The position numbers were made by a program, and so were the translations under genes. Under the pieces are notes generated by a model. It did not search any database and had not been told where the DNA came from. It saw nothing but the letters and a program-made list of their open reading frames with translations. Below are positions 53,710 through 61,837 of a DNA stretch of 64,000 nt, one piece after another. Numbering within the stretch: the stretch's first letter is position 1; each line of letters starts with the position of its first letter. The stretch is from positions 1 through 64,000 of the forward strand of contig DASXIN010000080.1 of the NCBI GenBank assembly GCA_036497945.1, read 5' to 3'. This DNA is from RYN-230 sp036497945. Lineage in GTDB: Bacteria > Actinomycetota > Actinomycetes > Streptosporangiales > Streptosporangiaceae.

Positions 53710-54587
53710 CGCCCCTGGCCCAGGCGGCCGAACGCCCAGAGCAGGCCCGCGGTCGTCTCGGCGTCGGCGGGCCGGGCGGTCAGGCTGAACCCCTGGACCA
53801 GCCCGTGCACGCTGCGCGCCGCGGCGACCAGCTGCGGGACTGAGGCGGGCTGGCCGAGCGGCGCGGTGGCCAGCTGGGCGAGCACAGCGATCCGCGGGTT
53901 GCCGGCCCGGGCCTGCCGGGCCACCACAGACAGGAACCGGCGGTACGCGGCCACGTTGAACTCCTCGATCTGGGACTGCACCACCAGCGCGGCGGCGCTC
54001 GCGTCGGCGGTGGCGATCCCACACCGGATGTACGCCTCGGACAGGTTCTCGCCACCCCGCTTGACGCAGCTGCCGCCCGGGACCAGGGTCAGGTCCCGGG
54101 CCGGGGCCAGGATGGGCAGCAGGCCGTGCGCCCGGGCCAGCGCGCTGAACCGCCGCATGTAGACCTGCGGCTGCTGCTGCTCGTCGCGTGGGGTGGCCGG
54201 CCACTTCTCGATGTCGTACAGCACCGCGTGCACCGTGCTGGGCAGCCGGCCCGCGGCCAGGTCACTGGCGAATGCGGCGTAGCTCTTGTAGATATACGTG
54301 TTCCGGACGGTGCCGGACACCGGGCCGGCCGGCGCCCGGGCCTGGGCCGACCCGGTGGCCGGTGCGGCCAGGTAGGTCATCCGGCCGGCGAAGGTGTCGG
54401 CCAGCTCCCCGTGCTGGGTCAGCACCGAATGCAGGATGGACGATTTCAGCACCATGATCGGCGCGGGCGGGCCGGTCCCCGCCGGGACCGGCGGCCAGCT
54501 CTGCGCTTGGCAGCCGAGCAGCACCAGCGTCGCCGCGAGGAGCCCAGCTGTGCCGAGATGAAGGCGCGCCGCCCGTCCAGACCCCAT
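53706..54587 (-). CDS. Secreted lipoprotein of unknown family
   Basis: A 293-residue exported protein. The signal is GTAGLLAATLVLLGC with lipidation Cys at C26 from ATG 54587. The mature domain includes NTYIYKSYAAFASDLAAGRLPSTVHAVLYDIEKWPATPRDEQ, an ARDLTLVPGGSC and GENLSEAYIRCGI pair with two cysteines, then YRRFLSVVARQARAGNPRIAVLAQLATAP. The pattern of VLYDIEKWPATP and FxLTARPADAETT suggests a TIM-barrel-like glycosidase-type fold, but no catalytic motif is firm. It sits directly downstream of the deacetylase, so it may belong to the same glycan locus. Confidence 0.65.
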   Translation of the reverse strand: MGSGRAARLHLGTAGLLAATLVLLGCQAQSWPPVPAGTGPPAPIMVLKSSILHSVLTQHGELADTFAGRMTYLAAPATGSAQARAPAGPVSGTVRNTYIYKSYAAFASDLAAGRLPSTVHAVLYDIEKWPATPRDEQQQPQVYMRRFSALARAHGLLPILAPARDLTLVPGGSCVKRGGENLSEAYIRCGIATADASAAALVVQSQIEEFNVAAYRRFLSVVARQARAGNPRIAVLAQLATAPLGQPASVPQLVAAARSVHGLVQGFSLTARPADAETTAGLLWAFGRLGQGR

Positions 54588-54679
54588 GTCTACGCCCGCA
54601 TCGCCTCCCAGGTCAGGAGCCCAGGCCGCTCTCCGGTCCAAGATACCCGGCACGGAACGGTGCCAGCCCGCCTGGCGGG

Positions 54680-55843
54680 TTAGTCGTTCCGTGGCGGCGC
54701 GCCCTGGCGGGGCCCACGCGGCCCCTTCGGCGGTTTCAGCTCCGGCGGGTGCCAGTGGTACAGGCCGCGGCCCTGGCCGATGTTCGGGCCCCAGTCAGCC
54801 AGGCCAAGGTGCATGCACTGGTATTCCCGCCATATCGGTACGTGCGTGACCCAGTCCCGGAGCCGGCAGTACAGCGCAGGCAGCTGCATCGTCTGCTGCA
54901 TGGTCATCCGGTAGGCGAGCTTGGGCGAGAAGCGTCCCGGGATCGCGTAGCGCTGCCCCGGGACCCGGTCCAGGTAGTCACCGCCGAACACGACCGAGAA
55001 GTGCCGGTCCAGCCAGGGCAGGGTGTAGGCGGGGATCCGCGGGTCGTTCGTCTGCTCCTGGCCGTAGTCCCCGTAGGGCACCGCGAAGGCCAGCGGCCGG
55101 TAGCCCGGGATGTGCCCGGCGAACTGCTTCTCCCCCCACGTGACGTCGGTGGTGAACCGCTTCTCGAACTGGGCGAAGGTCTCCATCTGGCCACCGTCCG
55201 GTTTCCGGACGTAGCGCAGGTCGGCATAGACCCCACCTTTCTGGCCGGCCTTGTTGATCAGCACGTATTCGTGGCCGCGGCCGCCGTGCTCCTGCACCGA
55301 CCAGATCGGGCTGCGCTCCATGCGCTGCAGTTCGTTCCAGGTCAGGCTGAAACCTGGGTTGTCCACCGGCCACGCGCCGAAGGTGAACACGGTGCCGTGA
55401 AAGCCGTAGCGGGCGAGCAGGTTGTTGGCCGCCCGGTAGGCGTCGCGGCGCCCGTCGTCGAAGGTGAGCAGGATCGGCTTGGACGGCAGCCCGCGCTGGT
55501 CGCCGTGCACCCAGGCGGCGTACTGGGCCATCGAGATGGCGTGGAACCCGGCCCTCTTGAGGACCATCATCTGCTCGGCGAACAGCTGCGGAGTGGTCGC
55601 GTAGTTCTTCCCGGAGTCGTTGATGCCGTGGTAGACGAGCACGGGCACACTCCCCGTGTAGGCCGGGAAGTGTGCCCATTCCTGCGTGGTGGCGACGGAC
55701 AGCTGCACCCGGGGCGGCGGCAGCGGCGCCTGGTTCACCGCGTTGGCGTGCTGGCGGGCAAACAGCAGCGTGGCGACCACCGCGACGAGGACGCCCCAGT
55801 TGAGCAGCAACCGGCCGAACGCGCTGCCTGCCCGCTTAGCCAT
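54680..55843 (-). CDS. Polysaccharide deacetylase (membrane-anchored, CE4-like)
   Basis: A 387-residue protein with an N-terminal signal anchor (RLLLNWGVLVAVVATLLFARQ) and a NodB-type CE4 domain. Motif 1 is ILLTFDDGRRDAYRAANNLL with the metal and catalytic Asp in TFDDG (127-131). Motif 2 is QEHGGRGHEY, the His pair. A later VFGGDYLDR, with AFAVPYGDYGQEQ, supplies motif 3-type residues. It would remove N-acetyl groups from an extracytoplasmic glycan. The end is basic and Pro-rich. It lies 15 bp downstream of the SqdB-like gene, likely the same operon. Confidence 0.88.
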   Translation of the reverse strand: MAKRAGSAFGRLLLNWGVLVAVVATLLFARQHANAVNQAPLPPPRVQLSVATTQEWAHFPAYTGSVPVLVYHGINDSGKNYATTPQLFAEQMMVLKRAGFHAISMAQYAAWVHGDQRGLPSKPILLTFDDGRRDAYRAANNLLARYGFHGTVFTFGAWPVDNPGFSLTWNELQRMERSPIWSVQEHGGRGHEYVLINKAGQKGGVYADLRYVRKPDGGQMETFAQFEKRFTTDVTWGEKQFAGHIPGYRPLAFAVPYGDYGQEQTNDPRIPAYTLPWLDRHFSVVFGGDYLDRVPGQRYAIPGRFSPKLAYRMTMQQTMQLPALYCRLRDWVTHVPIWREYQCMHLGLADWGPNIGQGRGLYHWHPPELKPPKGPRGPRQGAPPRND

Positions 55844-55858
55844 CAGGTGTGCTTTCCG

Positions 55859-57088
55859 CTAGCGGCCGACCACCGCCGCCGCCTGGTCCGCAGCGGCCTG
55901 GTCCGCCGCGGGCGGCTGGGCGGCCTGGTAGCCGCCGCGCCAGGTGGTCCGCGGCAGGATGTGGTCCTTGATCAGCCGGTGCCGGTGCCGATCGATCTGC
56001 TGAAATACGTGCCCCACCAGCGTCTCGGACAGCAGGTGCGGCTCGAGGCCCAGATCGATGAGCTTGGTGTGCTTGGCGTTGTAGTAGTGATCTTCCTTCT
56101 CCACCCGCGGGTTCTCCACATGGCGGATCTCGGCCGGCTTGAGCCCGTACTCCACGCAGGCCACCCGGACCAGCTCGGCCAGCTCGTTGATCGAGAACTG
56201 CTCGGTGAACTGGTTGAAGACCCGGAACTCGCCGGCCGCGGCCGGGGTGCGGCAGGCCAGCTCGACGCAGCGCAGCGTGTCCACGATGTTCAGGAACCCG
56301 CGCGTCTGGTTGCCCTTGCCGTAGGTGGTCAGCGGGTGGCCGACCACCGCCTGCACGCAGAACCGGTTCAGCACCGTGCCGTGCACGTCGTCGTAGTCGA
56401 ACCGGGTGACCAGCCGCGGGTCGATCCGGGTCTCGTCGGTCTCGATGCCGTACACCACGCCCTGGTTCAGGTCGGTGGCCCGCACCCCCCAGGCCCGGCA
56501 GCAGAATTCGATGTTGGTCGAGTCGTGCACCTTGGAGCAGTGGTACAGCGAGGCCGGCATCTTCGGGTAGAGCATCCGGTCGGTCCGCCCGCCGTGCTGG
56601 ATCTCGATCCAGCCTTCCTCGATGTCGATGTTCGGCGTGCCGTACTCCCCCATCGTGCCCAGCTTGACCAGGTGGGCGTCCGGCGCGAAGTCGTGCATGG
56701 CCCACAGCACGTTCAGCGTGTTGATCACGTTGTTGTACTGGGTGAGCGCGGCGCGGTGCCGGTCCATCATGGAGTACGGGGCGGAGGGAATCTCGCCGTA
56801 GTGGATGATGGCCTCCGGGGTCCAGTCCCGGAACACCCGCTCCACCACGGACCAGTCCGCCAGGTCGCCTTCGGTGGCCAGGATGGTTTGGCCGGTCAGC
56901 TCGCGCCAGGCGTTCACCCGGCTGGCCAGGTTCGGTGCGATCGGGGTCAGTGAATCGGTGCCGGCCTCGGCGTGCATCTTGCGCCGCAGGTAGTTGTCCA
57001 CGACGTGGACCTCGTCCCCGCGCATCGAGAAGTGCATGGCGGTCGGCCAGCCCAGATATCCGTCGCCGCCAAGGATCAGAACTCGCAT
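55859..57088 (-). CDS. sqdB: UDP-sulfoquinovose synthase-like SDR (SqdB type)
   Basis: This 409-residue extended short-chain dehydrogenase is close to SQD1/SqdB, which convert UDP-glucose plus sulfite to UDP-sulfoquinovose. The NAD motif is VLILGGDGYLGWPTAMHF (4-21), longer-spaced than in other epimerases and typical of SqdB. The catalytic Thr145 is in VKLGTMGEYGTPNIDIEEG, and the YxxxK pair is Y182/K186 in SLYHCSKVHDS. YGEIPSAPYSMMDR, NQGVVYGIETDETRIDPRLVTRFDYDDVHGT-like segments and NPRVEKEDHYYNAKHTKL are further SqdB signatures. It is followed by the deacetylase, and 82 bp separates it from the NamH-like gene. No SQDG glycosyltransferase gene of the SqdX type is adjacent. Confidence 0.88.
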   Translation of the reverse strand: MRVLILGGDGYLGWPTAMHFSMRGDEVHVVDNYLRRKMHAEAGTDSLTPIAPNLASRVNAWRELTGQTILATEGDLADWSVVERVFRDWTPEAIIHYGEIPSAPYSMMDRHRAALTQYNNVINTLNVLWAMHDFAPDAHLVKLGTMGEYGTPNIDIEEGWIEIQHGGRTDRMLYPKMPASLYHCSKVHDSTNIEFCCRAWGVRATDLNQGVVYGIETDETRIDPRLVTRFDYDDVHGTVLNRFCVQAVVGHPLTTYGKGNQTRGFLNIVDTLRCVELACRTPAAAGEFRVFNQFTEQFSINELAELVRVACVEYGLKPAEIRHVENPRVEKEDHYYNAKHTKLIDLGLEPHLLSETLVGHVFQQIDRHRHRLIKDHILPRTTWRGGYQAAQPPAADQAAADQAAAVVGR

Positions 57089-57170
57089 TATCGGCTATCC
57101 CCTGTCTGTCTTATCCCGTTTGCCCAGCTCCGTGCGGGTGACTGTCAGTCCGGTGCCGTGCTCGGCCCGC

Positions 57171-58730
57171 CTAGTCCTCTTCTAGGCAGGTCGCATGAAC
57201 GCTGCCCACGCTGTCCGGGCAGGCTCCTTCGTTCTCGAGATCGAATCTCCAGCCGTGCCGTGGGCAGGTCAGATAGCGGTCCTCCTCGACCCACCCGTAC
57301 AGAAGGTCACCGCCCTGGTGGGGGCAGTAGCGATCGACGACGTAGCGGTTTCCATTCGCTTCCTTGACGATCCGCTCCTGGCGGCTCTCGATGCCGAGGA
57401 TCTTGGCGCAGAACCGGTTCAGATCCTCTGCGTCCAGCCGCAGGAACGCGCTGATGGCGGTCTGGTACAGATCGGGCTCCCGGGACAGCCGCATCCGGAA
57501 CGTGTGCGCGAAGTCCTCCCAGGAGATGCGGCCGTCCAGCACCCGGGCCACCTCCCAGGACGGCGCCTGGATCCGGTAGAAGCTGCTCTCGCTGACCTGG
57601 CGGCACGGGCTGACGTCTCGGTCCGGGAAGTTCACCCGGAGCATCGCCCCCGGCGCGTCGGTGAAGCCGAAGTACAGATTGGTCAGGATCCGGTCATGCA
57701 GGTCCAGCGCGCCCAGCTTGCCGCGCAGTTCCTCGCCGAGCCGCCGGAGCAGGTCAGCGGGCTCCCAGGTGCCGTACAGCTGCTGCCGGGCCCGGAAGAA
57801 CCCGGCGTACTCGGCCGCGTAGCCCTCGACGTAGCCACGGAACCCGGCTTCGCCCACCCGCTCGGCCGCGTCGGCCCGCACCGTGCCGGCCGAGACGTCC
57901 AGCACGTCGCCCGGCATCAGTTCGGGCCACGCCGTGCTGGCCGCCGGGAACCGGCGGTCCAGGTACCGGATCAGCGACCAAACAGGCGGGAAGATGTTGA
58001 CCGGCTGGAAATTGATGTCCAGCAGCATCGGGTCCAGGAAGCACGGCGGGCCCGCCGAGGCCAGGTAGAAGCGGGGAGATATCGTCTTCACCGCCCGCGC
58101 CACCGAGTTGAACTTGGCCATCACCTTCTTGGTGGAGATGGCCGCATAGCGCTCGGGCGGGTAGTCGTAGCACACCGGATGCCAGTTGGCCCCGGAGAAC
58201 TGCATGGCCAGGACGTCGATTGCGCCTTCCTGGCGCCGGATCACCGGCAGCGCGTCGGTGATCCGGCAATCGTTCAGGTTGAGGAAGGCCTGCCCGTCCG
58301 CCTTGACCAGGATGGCCGAGTCGCGATTGAGCTCGGAGTCGTCCAGATACAGCTTGACCGTGCCGCCGCTGATCGGGATCTCGGCCTGGTCGTCGGCCAG
58401 CACCAGGTCGCGGCACTGGTAGCTGGCCATGATCTCGGCCAGCATCTTCCGCTGGAAGTGCGGCAGCACGACAGTGAAGTCGCGGCACTGGATGCTGTCC
58501 AGGAACGACTTGTCGAAATGGTCTTTGTGCTCGTGGCTGAGGTACAGGTAGCGCGACTTGCTGCCGTCCGCCAGCTTCTCCTGCACCAGCGCGGCCAGCT
58601 GGTGATTACGCGGGAACTGGAACCAGGACGAGTCGAATGCCCCGGACGGCGACAGCCACGGGTCGGCGATGAGGATGGCAGATTCTGTCTCGACCAGGAA
58701 ACCGGCATGACCAAGGAAGGTAATGCGCAT
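57171..58730 (-). CDS. namH: NamH-like N-acetylmuramate hydroxylase (metallo-beta-lactamase fold plus Rieske domain)
   Basis: A 519-residue protein with two domains, near the length of mycobacterial NamH (about 516). The N-terminal metallo-hydrolase fold has FLGHAGFLVETESAILIADPW and LSHEHKDHFD (HxHxDH-type, H66, H68, D70, H71). The C-terminal Rieske 2Fe-2S domain has C469-x-H471 (YCPHQGGDL) and C489-x2-H492 (CPRHGWRFDL). NamH hydroxylates UDP-N-acetylmuramic acid to the N-glycolyl form; CMP-Neu5Ac hydroxylase uses the same domains in the opposite order. Substrate here is inferred from architecture and length, not shown. It is divergent from the glycosyltransferase across a 481-bp regulatory gap, with SqdB and the deacetylase downstream. 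Confidence 0.75.
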   Translation of the reverse strand: MRITFLGHAGFLVETESAILIADPWLSPSGAFDSSWFQFPRNHQLAALVQEKLADGSKSRYLYLSHEHKDHFDKSFLDSIQCRDFTVVLPHFQRKMLAEIMASYQCRDLVLADDQAEIPISGGTVKLYLDDSELNRDSAILVKADGQAFLNLNDCRITDALPVIRRQEGAIDVLAMQFSGANWHPVCYDYPPERYAAISTKKVMAKFNSVARAVKTISPRFYLASAGPPCFLDPMLLDINFQPVNIFPPVWSLIRYLDRRFPAASTAWPELMPGDVLDVSAGTVRADAAERVGEAGFRGYVEGYAAEYAGFFRARQQLYGTWEPADLLRRLGEELRGKLGALDLHDRILTNLYFGFTDAPGAMLRVNFPDRDVSPCRQVSESSFYRIQAPSWEVARVLDGRISWEDFAHTFRMRLSREPDLYQTAISAFLRLDAEDLNRFCAKILGIESRQERIVKEANGNRYVVDRYCPHQGGDLLYGWVEEDRYLTCPRHGWRFDLENEGACPDSVGSVHATCLEED

Positions 58731-58772
58731 TCCACCCCCGAGGAATTTGCGTATGGTGAAGAAATCAGACGG

Positions 58773-58789
58773 GCCCAGTGAAACTGGGC
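58773..58789 (-). promoter_or_regulatory. Leader hairpin 1 of namH
   Basis: GCCCAG and CTGGGC form a perfect 6-bp stem around TGAAA, 43-59 nt upstream of the ATG. Confidence 0.4.
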
Positions 58790-58800
58790 AGCCTGGACCG

Positions 58801-58818
58801 AGGGCATTGGCATGCCCT
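58801..58818 (-). promoter_or_regulatory. Leader hairpin 2 of namH
   Basis: AGGGCAT and ATGCCCT form a perfect 7-bp stem with loop TGGC, 71-88 nt upstream of the ATG. Confidence 0.4.
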
Positions 58819-58877
58819 TGATCAAGATCTCATGTAGTCCCTTGCCGTGATCGGTTCGCGGGGTGCCGTTCCACCTA

Positions 58878-58905
58878 TTGGCTGCACCGTCTTGGCTGCA
58901 CCGTC
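58878..58905 (-). repeat. Exact 14-bp tandem repeat at the namH promoter
   Basis: TTGGCTGCACCGTC occurs twice in direct abutment (58878-58891 and 58892-58905). It lies at about +1 to +25 relative to the predicted start of namH transcription, where a repressor would block initiation. Confidence 0.75.
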
Positions 58906-58909
58906 ACGG

Positions 58910-58938
58910 ATACTACCGCGATCCGTGGCTGTGGTCTA
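58910..58938 (-). promoter_or_regulatory. Candidate promoter for namH
   Basis: On the minus strand TAGACC (4 of 6 to TTGACA) and TAGTAT (58910-58915) are separated by 17 bp. Predicted transcription start is near 58903, giving a leader of about 170 nt. Confidence 0.45.
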
Positions 58939-58953
58939 GTTTGAAATTTATGT

Positions 58954-58979
58954 TCGATAAAAACGGGGGCCGCACCCCC
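58954..58979 (-). terminator. Intrinsic terminator with no assigned upstream gene
   Basis: On the minus strand CGGGGG-TGCGG-CCCCCG is followed at once by TTTTTAT. It is one of the few classical rho-independent terminators seen in the window. It points away from the glycosyltransferase gene and towards namH, but lies upstream of the namH promoter candidate, so it would end an unannotated short transcript or block antisense read-through. Confidence 0.6.
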
Positions 58980-59211
58980 GCCATCTACGTGCGAAAACTT
59001 GCTTCTGTAACCGTCCTATCCGCAGTGGCGTAATCACTTTCCCGGCACCGTGCTACGCCATATTGACGAGTAGCCCGGGCGGGGTAATCCAACTTTTAGC
59101 AGGCGGGCTAGGCCGATTGGTAATGACCAGGCAAAGTTACCATACCAGAGCGTTACGAATACCACTGGCGACCTGTGACAGAACTGGTCCCGCGTATTAA
59201 GGTGCTGATCC

Positions 59212-61287
59212 GTGAGTAAACTGCCTGTCCCTGGACGCCCCAGGAAAGGCCGGGACCCGGCCGAGATAGGCCACTGCCCGGCCCATGGCGCCATCAGTCC
59301 CTACTCGGCGCCGCCCGGGCTCCGGCTGCAGCGGCCCCTCTGGCTCACCCCGGTCATGCTGCTCTGCTTCGCCGGCGCGGCGCTGGGCATCCAGGTCATC
59401 CTGCCCCGGATCACCTTCCGCTACGGGCGCTTCATCAGCAACCTGGCCGGGATTCACTCCTTCGAGCTGGCCAAGCAGGCCTCGATCGCGGTCCGCCCGC
59501 TCACCGTGGCCATCCTGATCCTGTTCGCCGCGTTCTCCGCCGGGTCGCTGCCCGCCCGGGCCCGGCTGGCCGGGCGGGAACTGCTCATCTACCTCCCGCT
59601 CATGGTCCTGCTCGATGTCCTGTTGGCCCGGCTGGCCCGGTACGGCGGCCCGGGGCCGTTCAGCACCCGGGGCAACATCCTGGATGGCGTAGTTGGCATC
59701 ATCGCCGCCGCCCTGGCCGTGTTCTCTGACGTCAGGCTGCCGCCCAAGGTGTACGTGCCAAAGTTGCTGAAACGGCCGCGCTACTACGCCGTGGTGCTGG
59801 TCGGCTGCCTTGCCGCGGCCGTGGTCACCATCTGGGCCCTGTTCCATTACGAATCGGACAGGCTGCATTGGCTCTCGCATATCCCGCTGCTCGGCGGGGT
59901 GCTGTCCGTCGTGGTCCTATTCTTCGCCTTGTTCCCCGCGTACCTGTGCCTGTGCGGATATGTCATCGAGCGGGCCCGCCGCCATTCCCTGGAGACACTG
60001 GAGCCGCCCGGCGCCCGCCCCGGTGCGCCACTGGGTGGCGAGCCACCGATCGGGGAAGCCAGTACGGCATCAGCGGCCGCGGTCCCGGAGCTGACCCCAG
60101 CCCCCCTGCTGACCTTCGGCTTCATCGTCCCGGCGCACAACGAGGAAGGCCGCATCGGGCACTGCGTCCGGGCCATGGATAACGCCGCCGCGGAATGGCC
60201 GCGCGGCGCCACCATATATGTGGTCGAGAACGGCTCGACCGACAATACGTACGAGGAAGCGCGCGCCGCGCTGGACGCCTGCCGGCACGCCCGCGGCGTC
60301 CTGCTGACCTCGGCCACCGAGTTCAAAACGCACGCCAAAGCGCATGCCCTCAACACGGCATTGTTCGCGGCCACCGAGGACATTGTGGTCCGGGTAGACG
60401 CGGACACGTTCGTATCCCGGTCGATATTGCGCCTCATGGCCCCGTACTTCGAGGATCCCCGGGTCGGCGGGGTGGGTTCGGTACCGCTCCCGCACAAGCT
60501 CACCATCTGGATCGAGCGGATGAGGGCGGTCGAGGTGTACTACGGGTCAGCGTTCAAGCGCACCGCCCAGGGGGCGGTGGATGCCATCCCGGTGCTGCCC
60601 GGCGCGAGTGTCGCTTACCGGCGGGACCTGGTCGTCCAGCTGGGTGGCATCGCCGAGGGCATGCTGGGCGAGGACGCGGACATCACCATGCGGGTGGGCC
60701 GGCTGGGCTGCCAGATCATCTCGGATCCGGCCATCAAGGTGTACAGCGAGCAGCCGCAGAACTTCCGCGAGCTGCGCGAGCAGCGGATGCGCTGGTCGTT
60801 CGGCCTGTTCAACAGCATCAGCCGGAACCGGGATGCCATCTTCGGCCTGGACGGGCTACGCGGCATCTGGATCATGCCCTGGGCCTGCTTCGTCATGTTC
60901 CGCAAGCTGATGCTGATCCCGTTCGCGGTGGCCGTGCTCGGCCTGATCCTGCTGGACAGCTCCTTCTTCCCGCTGCACGAGATCGCCGCCGCGGGCGCCA
61001 TCGCGCTGGGCGCCCAGCTGCTGGTGATGGCGGTTGTCGTGTCCATCCTCGGCGGCCCGGCCCGGGTCATCTCGCTGCCCAGCTACATCGTGTTCCGGCT
61101 GATCGTGACGTATTTCGCGCTGGAAACCCTGCTCACCGTGGTGGTCAAGGAACCACACTGGTGGACCGCCCTCCGCCCCGCGCCACACCGCCAGCTCGCG
61201 GTGGCCGGGGCTAGCTCTCCCGCGCCGTCGCGTTCTCCCGAGCCGTCGCGGCCCAGCCAGTCCAGCGGTCCACCCGAACCGCGATGA
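59212..61287 (+). CDS. Membrane glycosyltransferase, GT2 family
   Basis: A 691-residue processive-type glycosyltransferase. The first ~250 residues hold about five spans (for example LTPVMLLCFAGAALGIQVIL and VVVLFFALFPAYLCLCGYV). The GT-A domain runs from FGFIVPAHNEEGRIG (303-317) through VVENGSTDNTYEE (338-350), VRVDADTF with D395/D397, GEDADITMRV (acidic base region near 488) and QRMRW (524-528). Several C-terminal spans follow. This is the cellulose/hyaluronan-synthase-like layout that polymerises and exports a sugar chain. The tail is Ser/Pro-rich, and its last 77 bp overlap the convergent PPOX gene. The start is GTG 59212. It is divergent from the NamH-like gene, so it is probably part of the same envelope-glycan system. 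Confidence 0.88.
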   Translation: MSKLPVPGRPRKGRDPAEIGHCPAHGAISPYSAPPGLRLQRPLWLTPVMLLCFAGAALGIQVILPRITFRYGRFISNLAGIHSFELAKQASIAVRPLTVAILILFAAFSAGSLPARARLAGRELLIYLPLMVLLDVLLARLARYGGPGPFSTRGNILDGVVGIIAAALAVFSDVRLPPKVYVPKLLKRPRYYAVVLVGCLAAAVVTIWALFHYESDRLHWLSHIPLLGGVLSVVVLFFALFPAYLCLCGYVIERARRHSLETLEPPGARPGAPLGGEPPIGEASTASAAAVPELTPAPLLTFGFIVPAHNEEGRIGHCVRAMDNAAAEWPRGATIYVVENGSTDNTYEEARAALDACRHARGVLLTSATEFKTHAKAHALNTALFAATEDIVVRVDADTFVSRSILRLMAPYFEDPRVGGVGSVPLPHKLTIWIERMRAVEVYYGSAFKRTAQGAVDAIPVLPGASVAYRRDLVVQLGGIAEGMLGEDADITMRVGRLGCQIISDPAIKVYSEQPQNFRELREQRMRWSFGLFNSISRNRDAIFGLDGLRGIWIMPWACFVMFRKLMLIPFAVAVLGLILLDSSFFPLHEIAAAGAIALGAQLLVMAVVVSILGGPARVISLPSYIVFRLIVTYFALETLLTVVVKEPHWWTALRPAPHRQLAVAGASSPAPSRSPEPSRPSQSSGPPEPR

Positions 61288-61681
61288 CCGGGCCCGCCGG
61301 GGGCTGCGCGGCGTACTGCGGATAGCGCGCCGCCAGCAGGCGCAGCGGTCCGGCCAGCGCCCCGGCGCCGGCATCGGCATCGAGCACGGCGGCCCGGCCG
61401 TCGGCCCGCACCCACCACAGCTGGGTCCAGTCCGCCGCGTAGTGGTCGGCCAGCAGCGCGACCTGCGGGTGCGCCTGGATGTTACGCAGCCGCTGCAGCT
61501 GGGTGGTGGTCTTCGGCTTGGCGTCCACCGCGGTGTAGATGTGGTCCCCGTGGCTGGCGTCACTGTCCAGCACGAACGTGACCGGGACCAGGTGCGGGCG
61601 GCCCGCCGGGCTCACCGTGGCCAGCCGGGCCACCGCCGCCGCGCCGAACAGCCGCCGGGCGGCAGCAGGATCCAGGCGCAT
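61211..61681 (-). CDS. F420/FMN-binding PPOX-class protein
   Basis: A 156-residue split-barrel protein of the pyridoxamine-5'-phosphate-oxidase-like superfamily, close to the TIGR03668 actinobacterial F420-dependent group. Motifs are LFGAAAVARLATVSPAGRPHLVPVTFVLD, DHIYTAVDAKPKTTTQLQRLRNIQAHPQVALLADHY and WTQLWWVRADGRAAVLD. ATG 61681 follows AGGATAGACGGC. Its 3' end overlaps the glycosyltransferase gene by 77 bp antisense. Substrate and cofactor cannot be fixed by eye. Confidence 0.88.
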   Translation of the reverse strand: MRLDPAAARRLFGAAAVARLATVSPAGRPHLVPVTFVLDSDASHGDHIYTAVDAKPKTTTQLQRLRNIQAHPQVALLADHYAADWTQLWWVRADGRAAVLDADAGAGALAGPLRLLAARYPQYAAQPPAGPVIAVRVDRWTGWAATARENATARES

Positions 61682-61837
61682 GCCGTCTATCCTGCCCACC
61701 CGGGCCCGGCTGCACGAAGCGGTGCCCCCCATCCCGCGAGCGGCGCTGAGCCATGCCATCCGCTGCGGGATACTGTGCCGACGAGCGAAGGGTCCTCCCG
61801 GGCCACGCGGACCATCACGGTGAAGGGCCAGCAGACA

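Larger units (their letters stand above)
58731..59211. other. 481-bp divergent regulatory region of the NamH/GT2 locus
   Basis: This stretch is AT-richer than any other in the window. It contains two hairpins in the namH leader (58773-58789 and 58801-58818), a tandem 14-bp repeat, a namH promoter candidate, a minus-oriented intrinsic terminator, and a TGGTAA/TTACCA inverted repeat near 59118-59142. No convincing protein gene was seen in it. Confidence 0.6.

Noticed and set aside
59034..59294. An 86-codon minus-strand frame across the GT2 start.
   Set aside because: It has no ribosome site or recognisable domain and overlaps the GT2 N-terminus; a non-coding transcript is the better explanation for the terminator downstream.
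61442..61837. N-terminal extension of lysS by over 100 residues.
   Set aside because: The extension is antisense to the PPOX gene and has no LysRS-like sequence.
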